A stretch of DNA of 64,000 nt from Volvox africanus (Eukaryota > Chlorophyta > Chlorophyceae > Chlamydomonadales > Volvocaceae), in contig BSDZ01000014.1 of assembly GCA_030268105.1 (NCBI GenBank), positions 3,291,501 through 3,355,500 on the forward strand. Reading direction: 5' to 3'. Both the position numbers and the translations under genes were made by a program. Position 1 is the stretch's first letter; every line of letters begins with the position of its first letter. The notes under the pieces were generated by a model. The model saw only the letters and a list, made by a program, of their open reading frames with translations, was not told the DNA's origin and ran no database searches. Positions 32,731-46,310 of this stretch are shown here, piece after piece.

Positions 32731-33631
32731 ATGAAACATGGTGATGAAAATTTATGGAGGTGACGGAAAGCTTACAGTTGAATGTAGAGAATCTTCAAAA
32801 AAAGCGTGACAGCGACAGTAGACCTTGATGTGGGGATAGCTATGGTACTCCATAGTATTCTTATGCCAAGGAATAAGACGAGATGCTCTTGAAGCCGGGT
32901 TGATCATAAGCTGATGCGATCATCCGCCTTGTTGATCTATTTGTTCATGCTATTTATTGTAAAAACAAGGACCATCATACTGGTATGCTTGTATCTGGAC
33001 GGTATAAATAACGAACAGTAAATTGTTTGTCGTATGCAGGGAAGCTATGCCCCACACTACATGGCTAGATGTGGTACTACATAACGGATGATTATATAAT
33101 CATCGACATAAAAAACCCAATCTAGGAACCAATCTAGGTAACCGTTAAATGTTACGTTATAACACCATAATCTTACCCTCCTTAGCACTAAGCGATGGCC
33201 TATGGGCACCATATGTCCTACATCCACCGGGTCCTCCATGTCATACGAACACCATGTGAAGTGTTTTGAAGCAAAAACGCTCGAGAACTTCGAGACCGCC
33301 ATTCCTTATCAAACATGAAACCTTTTCAGCTCCTGAAGGACTGGCGCGAATGACATACATTACGACTCGTACAGAGCATATACAGCCACGAATGAATAAA
33401 TGTGCACATGAGGGACCGCCGCACGTACGTCATAACGTATCAGCAAGCGCGCATGTACATTAAGAGATAATTAGCATGAAGTTTGACAGCAAGGACTATG
33501 TGTAAATGCTATCCGTTACGTTCCCAGCATGACAGGCGCACATACCCTCGCCATCCGACTACCACTTACCATAAATCAGGAACCGCACAGCTGTCAAGAT
33601 CGTTTCGACACATCAAAATTGCTGCTTGTGA

Positions 33632-33636
33632 TTACA
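33632..33636 (-). terminator. putative polyadenylation signal TGTAA
   Basis: TGTAA on the minus strand, about 140 nt beyond the stop codon of the large coiled-coil gene. TGTAA is the usual polyadenylation signal in chlorophyte algae such as Chlamydomonas and Volvox. Confidence 0.45.
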
Positions 33637-33776
33637 GGTACGTCCTATCAACCTTATTAGTGAGGCTAGAGTACAGCAGCCGAATAGTATATAGACCCCT
33701 AACACAGTAATACCGCTTCAGCCAGGGGGCGTGACAGATTATCATCTTGCATGTCATACACGATGGAATGAATGGT

Positions 33777-36700
33777 TCATCGTGAAATACGGCGTGATGG
33801 TGCTGAAGGTGCAGCGGCATCTCGAGTTACAGCCCCTATTGCCGGCGCAACCCCAGCAGAGGACTCGACACATGTCCGCGGCTCCAGGCCACCTAAACGG
33901 TTGCCATGCCATCCTTTGGACATCAGCTCCAGCACGTCTCCCTCTAGAGCACGCAAGCGCAGCGCACGTGCCTCAATGTCAGCCTGTGCACCAGGGCAAC
34001 AAGAAGCAAGGCACGTTACAAACAATTATATGTGTTTGGATGTTGTGCTCCGGTATAAATGCTCCCAACAGAAATGTTACCATGACAAGGTGCACGTGAT
34101 AAGGGCACGCAAGACGCAGATTCGCCTCATCGAATTGCCTTACCTCATCGGATACAGAACGCACTGGCTGGCGGACGGCGGTGGTTGAGGCCAGTCCACT
34201 CCTGTGTGCTATTATTGGCTTCTGAGGTGGTGTTCCCGACGCTAATGGGCGGCCTGATAGCATTGGGGCCGGGCCGCTGGCGCTACTGAGGCCCATGCCC
34301 CAAATGCAGCCCTCCAGAAAGTCTTTGACAAGCTCTGCGCCAAACTGCACCTCCACGTCCGCGGCGGGCATGCTATCTTGCCATAAATTCCGGTTTTCGG
34401 CCTTCAGGCAGTCGAGTGGCAGGGAACGAGCGTAATCAGCCTTAACTGGTAGGGACTAATCGATAAGCATGACGTAAGCATGAATTAAAGCATTACAAAG
34501 CATTCGTGCATCTTACCTGCTCAGGCACCCGCTGCTCGGACTCGTGCTCGTCAAGGAGGGCTTGCTTGGCGAGCATGCTTTTGTGGACGAGATCCACTTC
34601 TTTACGGTACCTGAGACTCAGCAAAGGCGTCAGATGCAAATGGCGTTACTGAAACAACAATTTCAACTATAAATTGTGGTGTGATGTAAGCAGGTGGCCG
34701 GTAACAGAAGAGGCCTACACAGCCCTTACACCGCAGGGAGCATCATACCTCGCCAGCTCCACCGTCAGTTCCTGTACCATAGCCCGACCACTGTTGCTAT
34801 CTGCAACTGCCGCAGCCAGGCGTACTTCAATTTGGTGCTTCTCCGTATCAGCGGTGCTAGCGGCCAGTTCCGCGGCAGCAACACGCCTCATTGCATGTGT
34901 CAGTTCACTCCTTAGCTCCTCCACGTGGGCCTTCGCACCACGCAGGTCGCTCTCGGCTGCAGCGAGCTTTACAGTCAGAGTCTCAAGCAAATCTGTTCAG
35001 GACGGATCACAGGCATCGGAGAACGTTAGTATTATTCTTGCAGGTCGACAGGACAACGCTTTCCCAGGGCGGGATGACACGGTATCAGTTTCATCAGGTG
35101 CTTAAATTGATGTGGAAGCAACGCCCTTACCCGCAGACGCCCGGCGCTGCCTGTTGAGCAGCTGCTGAACACCAGCCAGCTCCTCTGCCAGATCCTTACT
35201 ATGCTCTTTAATATCGCACGACAACTGCAGTCGCGCGCATGCCTGCTCCTCAACGGCAGCCCTCAGATCCTGTACCACATGACATTCCGCCTCAGATACC
35301 CACTGCCGAGCCTGCACCTCCGCCACTGCGCCTTCCACAGCTGCTGCCAGCCGACGCTCGGCCGTCGTGACAACTGCATGCTGCGCACTTGCTTGCCGCT
35401 GCGTTGCATCAGCTGAGCTCTGGAGACTTGTATGTTCTTGTTCCTCGGCTGCAAGGCTGGTCTTCACCTCAACTTTACCCTTCAGCGCACGACTTGGGTG
35501 CTGTTCCGTTCCCATTGCAAGTGCCACTACAAGTCCTGTCCTATTTTGTAGTTCTAGTTGCGAGCAGGAATCGTCACCACCGAGTTCCTTGGTAGCTAAG
35601 TGGGGTTCTTGCACCCTCACGGCAGGTGCATCAAAATTGGCAACTACAGTAGGCTGCTGGCGCTGTGTTACCTCCGTGCACATGGCGACAATAACGCCCT
35701 GCTCGCTCGCATCTCGGAGCTGCCCCGCATCAACGTCCCTTGCAGCCTTGAGAGTCGCTACCTCATCCTTGAGCCCCAACACCACGTGTGACTGGTTGAT
35801 GGCTATGCCCTCAAGCTCTGACAAGAGGGAGCGCAACTTGGCCTGCTCTCTCGCAGTGACGGCCAGGTTTACTTCTTGTTGGTCAGCGGCTGCTGCAGCT
35901 GCGTTAGATGCAGCCTCTCCAGCAGCTGTTACCGCGGATGCGGCGCATTGGAGTCGTTCTACGGTTGTCTGTAGTTGCCCCAGGACCGCAACTACGCACT
36001 CTAGCTCCTTGCGCGCATTCTCCAGCTGTAACTCACGGTCCGCAACAGCAGCCTCACGATCCTGCAGCTTTGTCTGAAGTCCCGCCACAGTGTCCTTGAG
36101 CTGTCGCACCTCTGACTGACGCAAGTACAACTGCTTATTCTGTTCTTGCTCTTTCACGATAAGTTGCTTCACATCCTCCGTATGCCTCTCTTGTCTGTCT
36201 CTGGCTGTCCCAAGTGTGTCCAGGACGGTACGAAGCTCTGCCTCCAAAACCCGTATTCGCTCCTCCTGAGCCGTGCTGTTCTCACGAACCGCAATTATTT
36301 GTTCCTCAAATGCGGTTGCCAGAGCAGCGGCGCGGTTGGCATGGCGAACTGTGCTTGCCTTGGACACATACAATTGCGCCTCCATGTCCGTAATATGGGC
36401 GGCATGGCGCTCGGCCTCTGAATTCCGCTCCGCTTGTGCTGCGGTAAGTCGTACCTCCAGCTCCCCTGTTTGCAACGTGAAACTGGAGGCCAGTTCAAAT
36501 TTCTCAGCCCGCGTGACCGCTAGCTCCGCTTCCAAAACGGCTATATGCGCTGTAAGGCTCCGGGTTTGTTCGGCAATCGCAGCTTGCGCGGCAGCTACCT
36601 GAACCTCCAAGGCCTGTGTCTGCGCGGTGGACCTCTCAGCTTGGATCGCATACTCAGCGTGCGCCGCCACCAGTTGCTCTTCCAGGGCCTCCACATGTAC

Positions 36701-39700
36701 AGAGGAGCGCTTCATTTGATCCGCGATCCCAGTGCGAGCAGTGGTTAGCCTCTCCTCAAGCTCGGCAACTTGGGCGGCGAAGGCTTCTGCCTGGACGACG
36801 TGCTGCTCCTGCGCTGCAGAGATCCGTGCCTCCCACGCTGCCGACTCCACCGCGGAGCGAGACAAAAGCTCACTGTTTTTAGCTCGGGCCGCAGACAACT
36901 GCTGCTCCAATTCAGAAGCTTGCGCAGCTGAACGCTCAACCTGTGCAGCGATCTCCGCGTGCGCAGCTTCTAGCTGCTTGACTAGCTCAGCCGCATCAGC
37001 AGATGCGCGCTGTGCTTGCTCTGACATCGCTGTACGAGCAGCCACCACCTGCGCAGTTAGCTGTGCGGTTTGTGATGTCGTGTATTCTGAAGCCAATGCC
37101 ACAGCCGTCGTCAGCTTATGCTCCAGATCCGCTGCTTGTGTCGCTGAGCACTTGGCATGCTCAATGTTTTCTGTCAGGGCAGCAATAAGGCGCGCCTCCA
37201 GCTCGGCCACCTTGGTAACAGAGCGGTCCGCCAATGCCGCGTGCGCTGTTTGCGCACTCGCAAGGTGCAACTCTAATTCGGTTACTCTTTGGGCCACCTT
37301 TTCAGCCTCAGCCACGCCAGATTTGCGAACTGCATCCAGCTGCGCAATCAGACTGCTTACCTCAGCAGCCGAGTGCTCCACGAGCGCCCCAACAGCCGAT
37401 CGTGCTGCAGCGAGCTGTACCTCCAGATTCACGGCGCGCGCAGCCGACGTGTGGGCCTCTTGCGCCATCTCTGTGCGGGCGGCCATAAGCTGCTCAATTA
37501 ATACAGACACCTGCGTAGAAGACCGCTCGGCCTCCGCAATACTCTGCAACCGTTCGGCGGCCAACTGGCTCTCCAACTTTTCCACGTGCGTCACGGTGAT
37601 AGTGGTATGCTCAATGATTGCGGCCCGTGCACTGCCCAGCTTGGACTCGAGCTCTTCCACATGCGCGCGATACAGGTCGCCCTGCTTGCTGCTGAAGGCT
37701 TCCACCTCCCCAAGCCGCTCCTCCAGGACCTCTATTTTAGTTGCGGCATCCTTCGCTTGACATTCAACAGCAGCCCGTGCTTCTACAAGCTGTGCCTCCA
37801 AACTGGCAAAGTGCGCTGCCTGTTGGGTATTCGCGTTACGGGCCGCGGCAACATGGGCCAACTCAGATGCTTGGCACGCAGACTTTTGAGCAAGCTCGGC
37901 GTTGCTGGCAAATGCAGCCTGAAGTTGCACTTGCATTGATGTCACTTCCGTGGCAAAGCGCTCCCTTTGCTCGGTGTTCAGGGCGTGGGCTGCTGCAAGC
38001 TGGTAAGCCTGCGAAGCAGCCAGCGCCGCTTGCTCCTGAATCCCGGTGCGTGTAGCTCCCAGCTCCTGCTCAAGCAAGGTGTTCTCGGCCTGGGCCTGCC
38101 GAAGCTGTTCCTCAAGCATTTGCGAGTGTGCGGCGGCAGTCGCTGCTTGCAACTCCAGGCGCTCGCGCTCACTTGCTGCATGCGCCAGGTAAATCTCGAG
38201 CGTTTCTACCTTCCCGGCCTGGATGGCCGCCTCAGAACGGACAGATTCAAGTCGCGCCTGCATGGAGGCGTATGTTGTTTGGGAAAAGTAGGCTCGGAGT
38301 TTTGTTCCGAAGTCACTCTGCAAATGAGCTCGTATCCCGTATAACAGCCACCGTACAGTTGACCTGCAGCATTTTCTGTAGACTCAGACGCATGCCTTGA
38401 CTATGCCTCACCTTGACAGCCGACAGCGCGCCCCGCAGAGTCACTACGGCCTGCTCAGCTTCAGCAGCGCGCACGGCAGCGAACATGAGCATCTGCTCTT
38501 GCATGATCGCTTCCCTCTCCTGCGCGCTCTTAAGCTGTTGTTCAAATGCGCGAACTTGATCTGATAAAGCTTGAGCCTTTGCCTCGGCATGAACGACTTC
38601 CGATTTCAGCACGTCTACAGCGTCAGCCTTGTAAGAGGCCCTGTCTCCTGCCGCACTCGTTGCAAGTTTGCGCGATGAACACTCAAGCGCTGCCTCATCG
38701 CGCAGAAGATTGGCTTCGGCGGATGATTCCGGATGGTTCCGGATGGCTTCTTCCGAAGCCAACGTTAAGCTGGCCTTTGGATCTCGGCGATCCAACTGCG
38801 TCAATAACAGCTGTTGCTCCAGATCCGCACATGCGGCAACTGATTTTTCAAGCTTATCAGCAAGTTCCAACCGCGCAATTTCTGTTTCCGCTAGCTTTTC
38901 GTGTAGGTCTCGCACTGCCGTACGGTCATTGACCACCTGCTTCTGCAGGTCCTGGTGCTCTGCCTTCATCACCGCCAGCGATGCCTGCAAGTCCTCCCTC
39001 ACCGAGGCGTCCGTCAGCACCTGCGCTTCAAGTTGTCGAAGAGATTTTTCCTGTTGCTCCAGCCGCAATAGAGCCTCAGTCAATGTGGCTTCTTTGATGC
39101 CGAACTGGGCTGCCAGATTCTCACGTGCCTGTGTCAACGTACCAAGCTGCACGATCAGCTGCTGCCGATCTTCAGCAGCAGCACCCACCTGAGCCGCAAG
39201 GCTAGATTGTGCTTGTTCCGCAATAGCTAGTTTATTAGCAAGTTCGAAATGAGTGGCCTCGGTTTCAGAGGCCCGCGAGCGCAGTTTCTCCACAGCGTGC
39301 CGATCGGCCGTGGCAGACTGTTCTGAAGCTTTAACCACAGCGCGTGCCGCGGCCAGATCTTTGTTTGCATCCGCCAGGGCAGCCTGAGAGGCCGCAAACT
39401 GTGTCTTCAAATGCAGCACTTCTTCATGGAGGCATGCCAGAGCGTCAGCATCAGCGCAAGACTGCGCCTCATCTCGAGGTTTCAGTTCCAGGACCCGCGC
39501 CTGGGCAGCCTGAAACTTCGCATGGGCCTCCTCAAGCTGCTCAGCCTGCGCCTCCACAACATTAACCTGTGTATTGCACTCTGCCCGCGCACGCGCCAGC
39601 GCCTCTCGCGCCTCGAGAAGGGCTTGTTCTTGGGCTACTATATCACGTTCCTTTTCTTGCATCTGCTGGGTTGTCTTGTCGGCAAGCTCCCGCAGCAACT

Positions 39701-42700
39701 CCACCTCCTCCTCCAACTCCATGATATACTCCTTGGTTGCCTGCAACTCAGCTGCACGCTCATCAGCATCCAGCTGCGCCTGGCTCCGTTCCGTGTCCAG
39801 GTCTGCAGCTCGGCAAATCAAGTCTTCGCACTGCGTTTGCAACTCCTCAAGCCTGGCGATGAGGTCGATCTGGCTGTGCGCCGTGGTGGCGCGGGTGCTG
39901 TAAGATCCATCACTGAGGGCCCCCTGAGCCGGTGAGATGGATACCACTGCCAATGCATCTCCGGCAGCAGGACAGCTGCCCAAATCACCGGCTGTTAGCT
40001 GAAGCAGTGGAACATTTACAGATGCATAAAGCTTGGCAGCTTGTTTGTTTGTGGGATTGGCAGCAGACAAGCTTCGGCGCTCATACTCGCGCAGGATAAT
40101 GTTTGCCGTGTCGATTTCGCTGTCCTTGCTTGCTATCAACGACTGCGCCGCCTGCGGAAGCAAGGAATTGTATGAGTCCTCGAATGATCGAGATCCTGAT
40201 ATAAAGACCAAAGTACTGCCATGAACGTGCTCGTAACCCGGGGTCGTAACACGTGCCAAACTCTGCAAACACTTCAACAACAAGACAGATTGACCCTGCC
40301 GAATATAAGCTCTGTAACAAAGGCATCAAATGCACATATCGTCGTGCGTCGAAGTGCTTTGAGGAGGGCAACGCACCTGCAACTGATACTCAAGTGCTTG
40401 TCGTGCAGCCTCGGCCTGTGCCAACTGCACTTGTACTTCTTCAAGACGCGCCAGCGCACAAAAATGGACCTGTGGCGTGCTCGGTCCTAAGGATGACCCG
40501 CTAACATGGACGCCTGGGCCAGACTGCGGCAATCCAGGTGGCGGCGGTATGCAACGTTTGACACTGTGCATTGTTGCCACGGTGCTATTCGGTGGACGGA
40601 TAGCCTTCGATGCATTGTCAATCCTGTAACACAGGTCTTTGCCTGCTTTTGCCTTGCTTTTCGTCGTGCTGGGTGCCATCCGACCAGCGCCATAAGTCGC
40701 AGACGCCCGAATGCTACCACCCGTTAGTGTTGAGTTCGCCGCTATCGCAGCGTTGCTCTTGCAGTCCTTGCCCGTCAGGGAGCCCGCTCCGGCAGCACCC
40801 ACAGTACCACGTGACGGGGCTATCGCTGCTGCCTGCGGAGCAGGAACGCGGCAGCAGCGGGGCCAGGGCTGTCAGAGCAGGTGCCAAAACGGATGCCACA
40901 GCGACGGCAAGGTGCCGTCGGCGTGGACCCGCTGACTGGCGAGTGCGATGTGCTGATCGTTCAAGCAGCAGGACTCGTGATGCGGGAGTCTTTGCATAGT
41001 GCTGACCTTCGCCTCTGACGCGCCGCACCCCTTCGGCACGAGAACAAGGTCGTCCTCCACGGACGTAGCATCGCGCTGCTGTAGAAGCAACTGCATTTCC
41101 TGTCGTGAATATGGGTATTACGAACGCGCAAGGGGAAACCGCGTGCAAGCCAAATATTTAACCTTACCTTTCATCGTCGCTATACATAAAAATAATAAGA
41201 CATAAAACCAAGAAACAAGTTCTCAGCTTTTGAGCTCAGCAAACCGGTAGTTCGGTACTTTATAAATCGGTTTCACTGGAACGACTTGCAGTTGGCATAT
41301 CGGAATAATCGCACAGGAGAAGTGCATCGCACGTCTTTGTAACAATGCTCCCGACTAACCTGCAGCTCCTCAACAAGCTTGTCCCTGGCAGCACGCAGGC
41401 CCGAGACCTCGTTCTGCAGCCGACGCAGCTCCGAACCCTGCAGGTAAAAGACCCCAAACCAAATGGGTTAGTTTCTGGTGCAACCATACGCGATAATACC
41501 TTGGGGGAACAAAATTCTTCCAAAGGATCAAAGACCAAGGAACGGGGATGCCGGCGATCAGGCCAGGCCAACACCGAGCTGGCCGCTCATAAGCCATGCC
41601 AGACCTGAAGCTCTGTCTTGGAACGTAAGTTCTCGTGCTCAATTCGCAAACCCTCCAGCTCCAGCTCAGTAGCGTTCAACATGTTCTGCGATGAGGGATA
41701 GGATGGCCTCAGTGAATAATACCTGCGAGGCAAACTAGGACCGGCCACTAGGAGTAACTTAGAATCGTCGGAGTACTAACGCGTGTTTGCAGGTAAAGAT
41801 GATTGAGCACCCGCAGATGTGCTGGGGGAGTTCGAATCCGGAGTCGCGTTATAAGTGTAACGTACCGAGGACAAGAAGAAGGTCCTACCCTGAGACTTGA
41901 AGGATTCCAATCGTAACTTACCATTTTGAAGAGTCCCATTACGCTTGAGGGTGGTGCAGTCTCACGCTTGCTGCCATCCTGCTGCTGCTGCTGCAGAACC
42001 GCAATTTCGGCCGACTGAAAGAAGGACAGCAGCATGGAGGTAAAGCATCAAGGCCAAAACATGAATCGTAGCTTTAGAAGAGAACCCATATAGATAAACA
42101 ATGCGGGCGCGCGGTGCCCAGCAAGCTCGCTCTTTGGTTTGAAGTCCAAACAATTGCGGGCCAAAGAGCGGGCCAAGAGCGGGCCAAAGACCCTAAAGTT
42201 AAGGGCAGGGTGCCCCCATGTCGATGGACGGTGACGACCCCAATTAAAGTGACCTGCGAGCTGACCAGTAGTGGAGTTGACGCCTTAGTTGATTCGGCAG
42301 ATTCCGCTGGATGCTGGTGGTGGGTGCTGAACCTGGGAAAACCACTGATTTCGGAGAAGTCGGCATGGGAGACTGGATGAGGGTGCCCCGAAACACCGGG
42401 GAAGGTAGGGACTGCCAGGTTAGTGGCCACGGGTGATGTACCCCCCTATCCTACACACAATAATTGCGATAATCGTACTTATAGTTTTCCCTAAACATCA
42501 AGATACATGCAATCCCTGACAAACCTTTGCTCCCAGCTCGTGGTTCAGCTCTGCGAATTGCGTGCGCAGCAGTTCCAGCTGGCGCTCTGATGCGGTCAAG
42601 AGCTGTTGCGTCACGGCCAAAGCATCATTCCTCTCGTTATGTTCCGCCTATAAAGCGCCAGGTAGGATAGGATTACACACAGGTGAATTCTTGACGAAGT

Positions 42701-45700
42701 GATGTAGATGTCCAAAGGCTAAAGCTCTGGAGAAACAACATGTACCTGCAGACGGGCTGCTTCCGCCTGTAAGTCCGTACGGACTTGCCGTTCCTGCGCC
42801 AGTGTTTGCTCCATCTCCGCGGATTCCTCTTCTAAATGCCGCAAGCGGTCCAGCACCGTGCTCAGACGCTGCAGCACCGTGGCAAGCGCCTCATGGGCCA
42901 TGTCGCCCGTGTCCGTGGCGTCAACGTCGGCGGCAAGCGGCAACAAAACCACTTCATCCTGCGAGCCATCCGCAGCGAGCTCGGAAGGCCCTTTCTCTGA
43001 GCCGAGGTCCGCCGTGGCTGTCCGATCACCAGTCGAAGCATGGTTGAGCAGCGGCAGGACCTGGTCCAAAAGCACGGCCAGCTCGCCACAGCGCGAGCAG
43101 GGTTGCTGGAAAGGAATTCCTTGCTCAGTGAGGCGCGAAACAACATTATTGGCATTCGCGTCGGCCCGTACTGACTGAGAGCGGAGCTGCTGTCCGAGCA
43201 AAGTAAGGCAAATCTGCAGGGTTTTGGTGGCGGAATGAGGGCAAACACTTCAAAATCATCTGCAATTTTTAACAATTATGCAGATGCCTTTGAATGATCT
43301 CAACCTAGAAGGGAGGCTAGGACGCAACGACCTGCAGTTCCCCCTCTCACCCGCAGCATCGCCTGCATGTCAATCCCACTAGCGTTGCGAGGCTGACAAC
43401 GTGCTGCCGCTTCATCTAATTGCGCGCGCGATATGTCAAGGGCCATAAAGGCCGAATCCAGGGCCGTGGGGTCTCGTTCCACCAAGCGCAGTGCCTCGAA
43501 CGCCAGCTCCCGAAGTGTCTGCATGGTTCCACCATGAAGGAAAAATGCTTACCGAGTTGTAATTGCGCTGGAACGGTAATGCACTGACCTTCGATTGTTC
43601 AACATACGTCACCAACCCGGAGGTGTAAAGCAAAACAGTGAGCAGCAAATTGGGGATGCAGATGCTACCAATGCAGGCAATTTGAGCATATTTTGCTCAA
43701 ACTATCCGCCTTATACGATTAGGCATGCATGGAGGGCACGGTACCAGACATCGCGACCCACCTCCCGCCCACCCTCCCTCTCATGTTTCAGCTGCACGAG
43801 TTGTTCGCCAACTCTTGCCGCTTGCTTTGCAAGAATCTCAGTTGAGGTCCGAGCCTATTGGATTATACAAAAGCATTCTGGCGCTAAGCAAGAAACAAAA
43901 ACAGCAATCACACGAATGCAGACACTTGGGGCTTGGTACTGTTCAGCAGTGTCTCAGGGCACAATCGGATAGCTCAAGACTTGCCGGAAAATGCTACTAC
44001 TCACCTCTAACTCAGGGTGACCGCGCAAATAGTCCTCTGGTGATGGAGTCTGGTACACAGTGGCCGTAAGGTCGTTCAACTCAAGGCGTGGCAGGCACTC
44101 CTCGCCCATGCAAGGCGACCGGATGGAAGCCGCGGCATCCTCCAAGGGCAGCTGTGACGTTGACTCTTCGTTGCCACTCGCACTAATTCGTGATCGCGGG
44201 CAAAGTGCCGCCGGGCTCAATTGGCACGTTTGTTCAGGAGCAGTAGCCAAGCTGGACGTTCTTTGAAGTAAGCTTACACGCTTAATATGGCAGGTGGCTT
44301 GTCCCTCGGGTCCAGCAAGTATGTTTGTGTCGCTAAGTTGCCCCGTTGCCTGCAAAGCGTCCACCCGAAATAGATTCCTTGCAGTTGCCTGCTTGGAGGA
44401 AAAGGCATCGCTGCTGGCGTAGTCCGAGTCGCCTCCTTGGGAAATAACCCTGCGTGACCTCGGGGTGAGGAAGTGGGAGCTTTCCAACATGCACGGCGAA
44501 CCGTTGGACAAGGGACTGTGGGATTCGACAGCGTCACCCGGTAGAGATACACTACGGAGTCCAAGGAGGCGCGTCCTCGCCTGCTCAAGACCATTCATCC
44601 TTGATTGTGCGTCGTCTGCAGGCGGATTCTCAAAGGTGGCATGGACTAGCCGCGACGTTCGGGGACTGTAGGGCGTAGATGAGGCGGACGCTTCACGCCG
44701 AGGGCTGAGGGGGTATCCCACAACAGTTTCCGTTACCGTGCGCAGGGAGAGGCCCGTGACGTTGCAGCCTCCTTCGGACACGTATCGCGTATTAAAGCCG
44801 TATGCTATGCCATCAGGGGGCCCCTTCACTTTCGGTAACGGATCGGGCACCTCACCCTGCCGATGGCAACCACAAATATTGTCAGTGAGTTGCGAGCAGC
44901 ATGCAGCATCGCAGCATGCAGCGCAAGTACCTTTGTACCGCAACTGGAAGGGAAATGGAAGGAGCCAATGGACGAATGGACAGTTCAAGTCTCACGCAAT
45001 GCAGCTCGGCACATAAACAGCGCATGAACAAGCACTGCAGTTGCAGAGTGGCTGGTGCTGAGAATCCAAGCTAGCCCCACCTCAGCCACGGCCTCCACAA
45101 CTGCCTCGTGGATGCGCGTCCGGTCAGTAACGATGATCTTATTCTTCAGGTCTACCAACTCCTCGGCCATGTACAGGAACTGCGACGCAAAGGAGAATGT
45201 CCATAAGTAGGAATCGGCGTCTGCCCAACAGTTACATTTAAACCACAGGCGCGAAGCATGAAACCAATGCCAAGCTGGGCAATTACTGTGCACTTCAGCG
45301 GAAAATGCAAGAGTAGTCATCCTGTTGTTACATAATCATTGAATGCAAATTAATATGCAAGTGTAGCACACCTGCTTCCGGGCCTCCAGCAGCAGGTTTT
45401 TGACATCCAGGTGCTGCGCTGGCTGTGGAAGGCTTCCCAGGGAACCTGCATATGGCATCGGCACAGGTAGCGGAACAAACTGAGGGCAGGAAAACCTCCA
45501 GCATGTCTTCAGGAACACCATTTCTGCAGGGAGACCGGTACGCAATGCCGAGGAGCTTTGTACCTTGTCTAGAAGCAGGTTTCTGTTCCGCTGGTGTCGC
45601 GGGGGTTCGCCATGTCACTGCTCCCGAGTTCTCCCGGCGATTATCGGCGCCAAGCTTCGCTTGCTTAATCCGCGCTGCTTCAGCGTGCTGTACGGCATTG

Positions 45701-46310
45701 AAAGAGGCAAAGGCCTGCGGTACCCACGCAATGCGTGTGGGTATTCCACGTTGACGCCGGTGCTTGCCTTTGGTGGGATAAAATCACCCGTCTGACCCAA
45801 TACTATTACCTTGTCCACCAGCGCTTGAAGCGTCATAAGGTGGCTGTACAGCAGGTCCTGGCCCCCTGCCTGTCCTAAACCCAGCTTGCGAAGAATCCGT
45901 GCGACCTTGGCCTTGATGGTGGCGACGTAAAGGTCAATCAGGCGGTTTGAAAGGCCACAAACTTTGCTGCATTTTGCCTGTAATGTTCCCATAAAATAAG
46001 GGATGGTTTACGGTTTGATTGGAAATCACCCTGGAATCATCACACGAGGTTGCGTCTGGCACGCCTGCTGCTTCGAATAAGACACTTCAATCAGGTAATC
46101 CTAATAGTGTACACCTCACCTTCACACGATTTGCTTGTTCACATCCGTGAATACTGCCAGCCTCATCCTGCGGGTTTAATCCGGCCATCGGTTTGGGCAT
46201 GTTGCAACCCAAAAGCTGGAATTTCCCCATAAATTCAACTTACTCCAGCAATCTTCGCAGATCTTTGCAAGTTGTTGATGAGGTCTATAATATCACGAGC
46301 AGTGAAGAAT
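33777..46310 (-). CDS. giant coiled-coil protein, at least 20 exons (5' end unresolved)
   Basis: Exons in minus order: 46310-46244, 45977-45810, 45479-45372, 45179-45081, 44943-44005, 43854-43762, 43518-43351, 43189-42746, 42647-42525, 42014-41922, 41685-41605, 41437-41360, 41099-41007, 40832-40377, 40262-38412, 38317-35131, 34992-34749, 34610-34517, 34440-34144, 33983-33777 (stop TGA). Every junction has GT-AG ends and the phases agree throughout, giving about 2,960 aa. The N-terminal part is helical. Exon 44943-44005 encodes a Ser-rich, probably disordered 313-residue segment. From about 45% onward it is almost pure coiled coil, including twenty 25-residue repeats (36311-37801). The C-terminus is Pro/Ala-rich. 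No motor, GRIP or membrane segment is seen. Cytoskeletal, basal-body or golgin-type scaffolds have this build, but nothing here decides between them. Exons 40262 and 38317 have alternative in-frame acceptors (40151, 38257). No exon upstream of 46310 fits without a GC donor. Confidence 0.85.
42200..42437 (-). repeat. retroelement remnant in an intron of the coiled-coil gene
   Basis: Roughly 240 bp, about 75% similar by eye to 48738-48990 in the opposite orientation. It lies wholly inside the intron between exons 42525-42647 and 41922-42014. Both copies conserve one reading frame antisense to the repeat orientation given here, containing GCWWxVLNxGKPLISEKS. Possibly a fragment of a transposon ORF. 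Confidence 0.55.

Larger units (their letters stand above)
28774..33776. other. intergenic region without supportable genes
   Basis: Only short, non-coding-like frames. Holds a TCTCAC/CTTTCA-type pyrimidine microsatellite (about 30770-30815), a G8 run near 29463 and a degenerate two-copy repeat (32150-32730). No transposase, RT or splice chain was recognised. Confidence 0.5.

Noticed and set aside
36732..37760. 342-codon plus-strand ORF over the coiled-coil repeats
   Set aside because: Ala/Ser/Cys-rich reverse complement of the repeat-encoding exon; the minus strand has consistent splicing and heptad structure.
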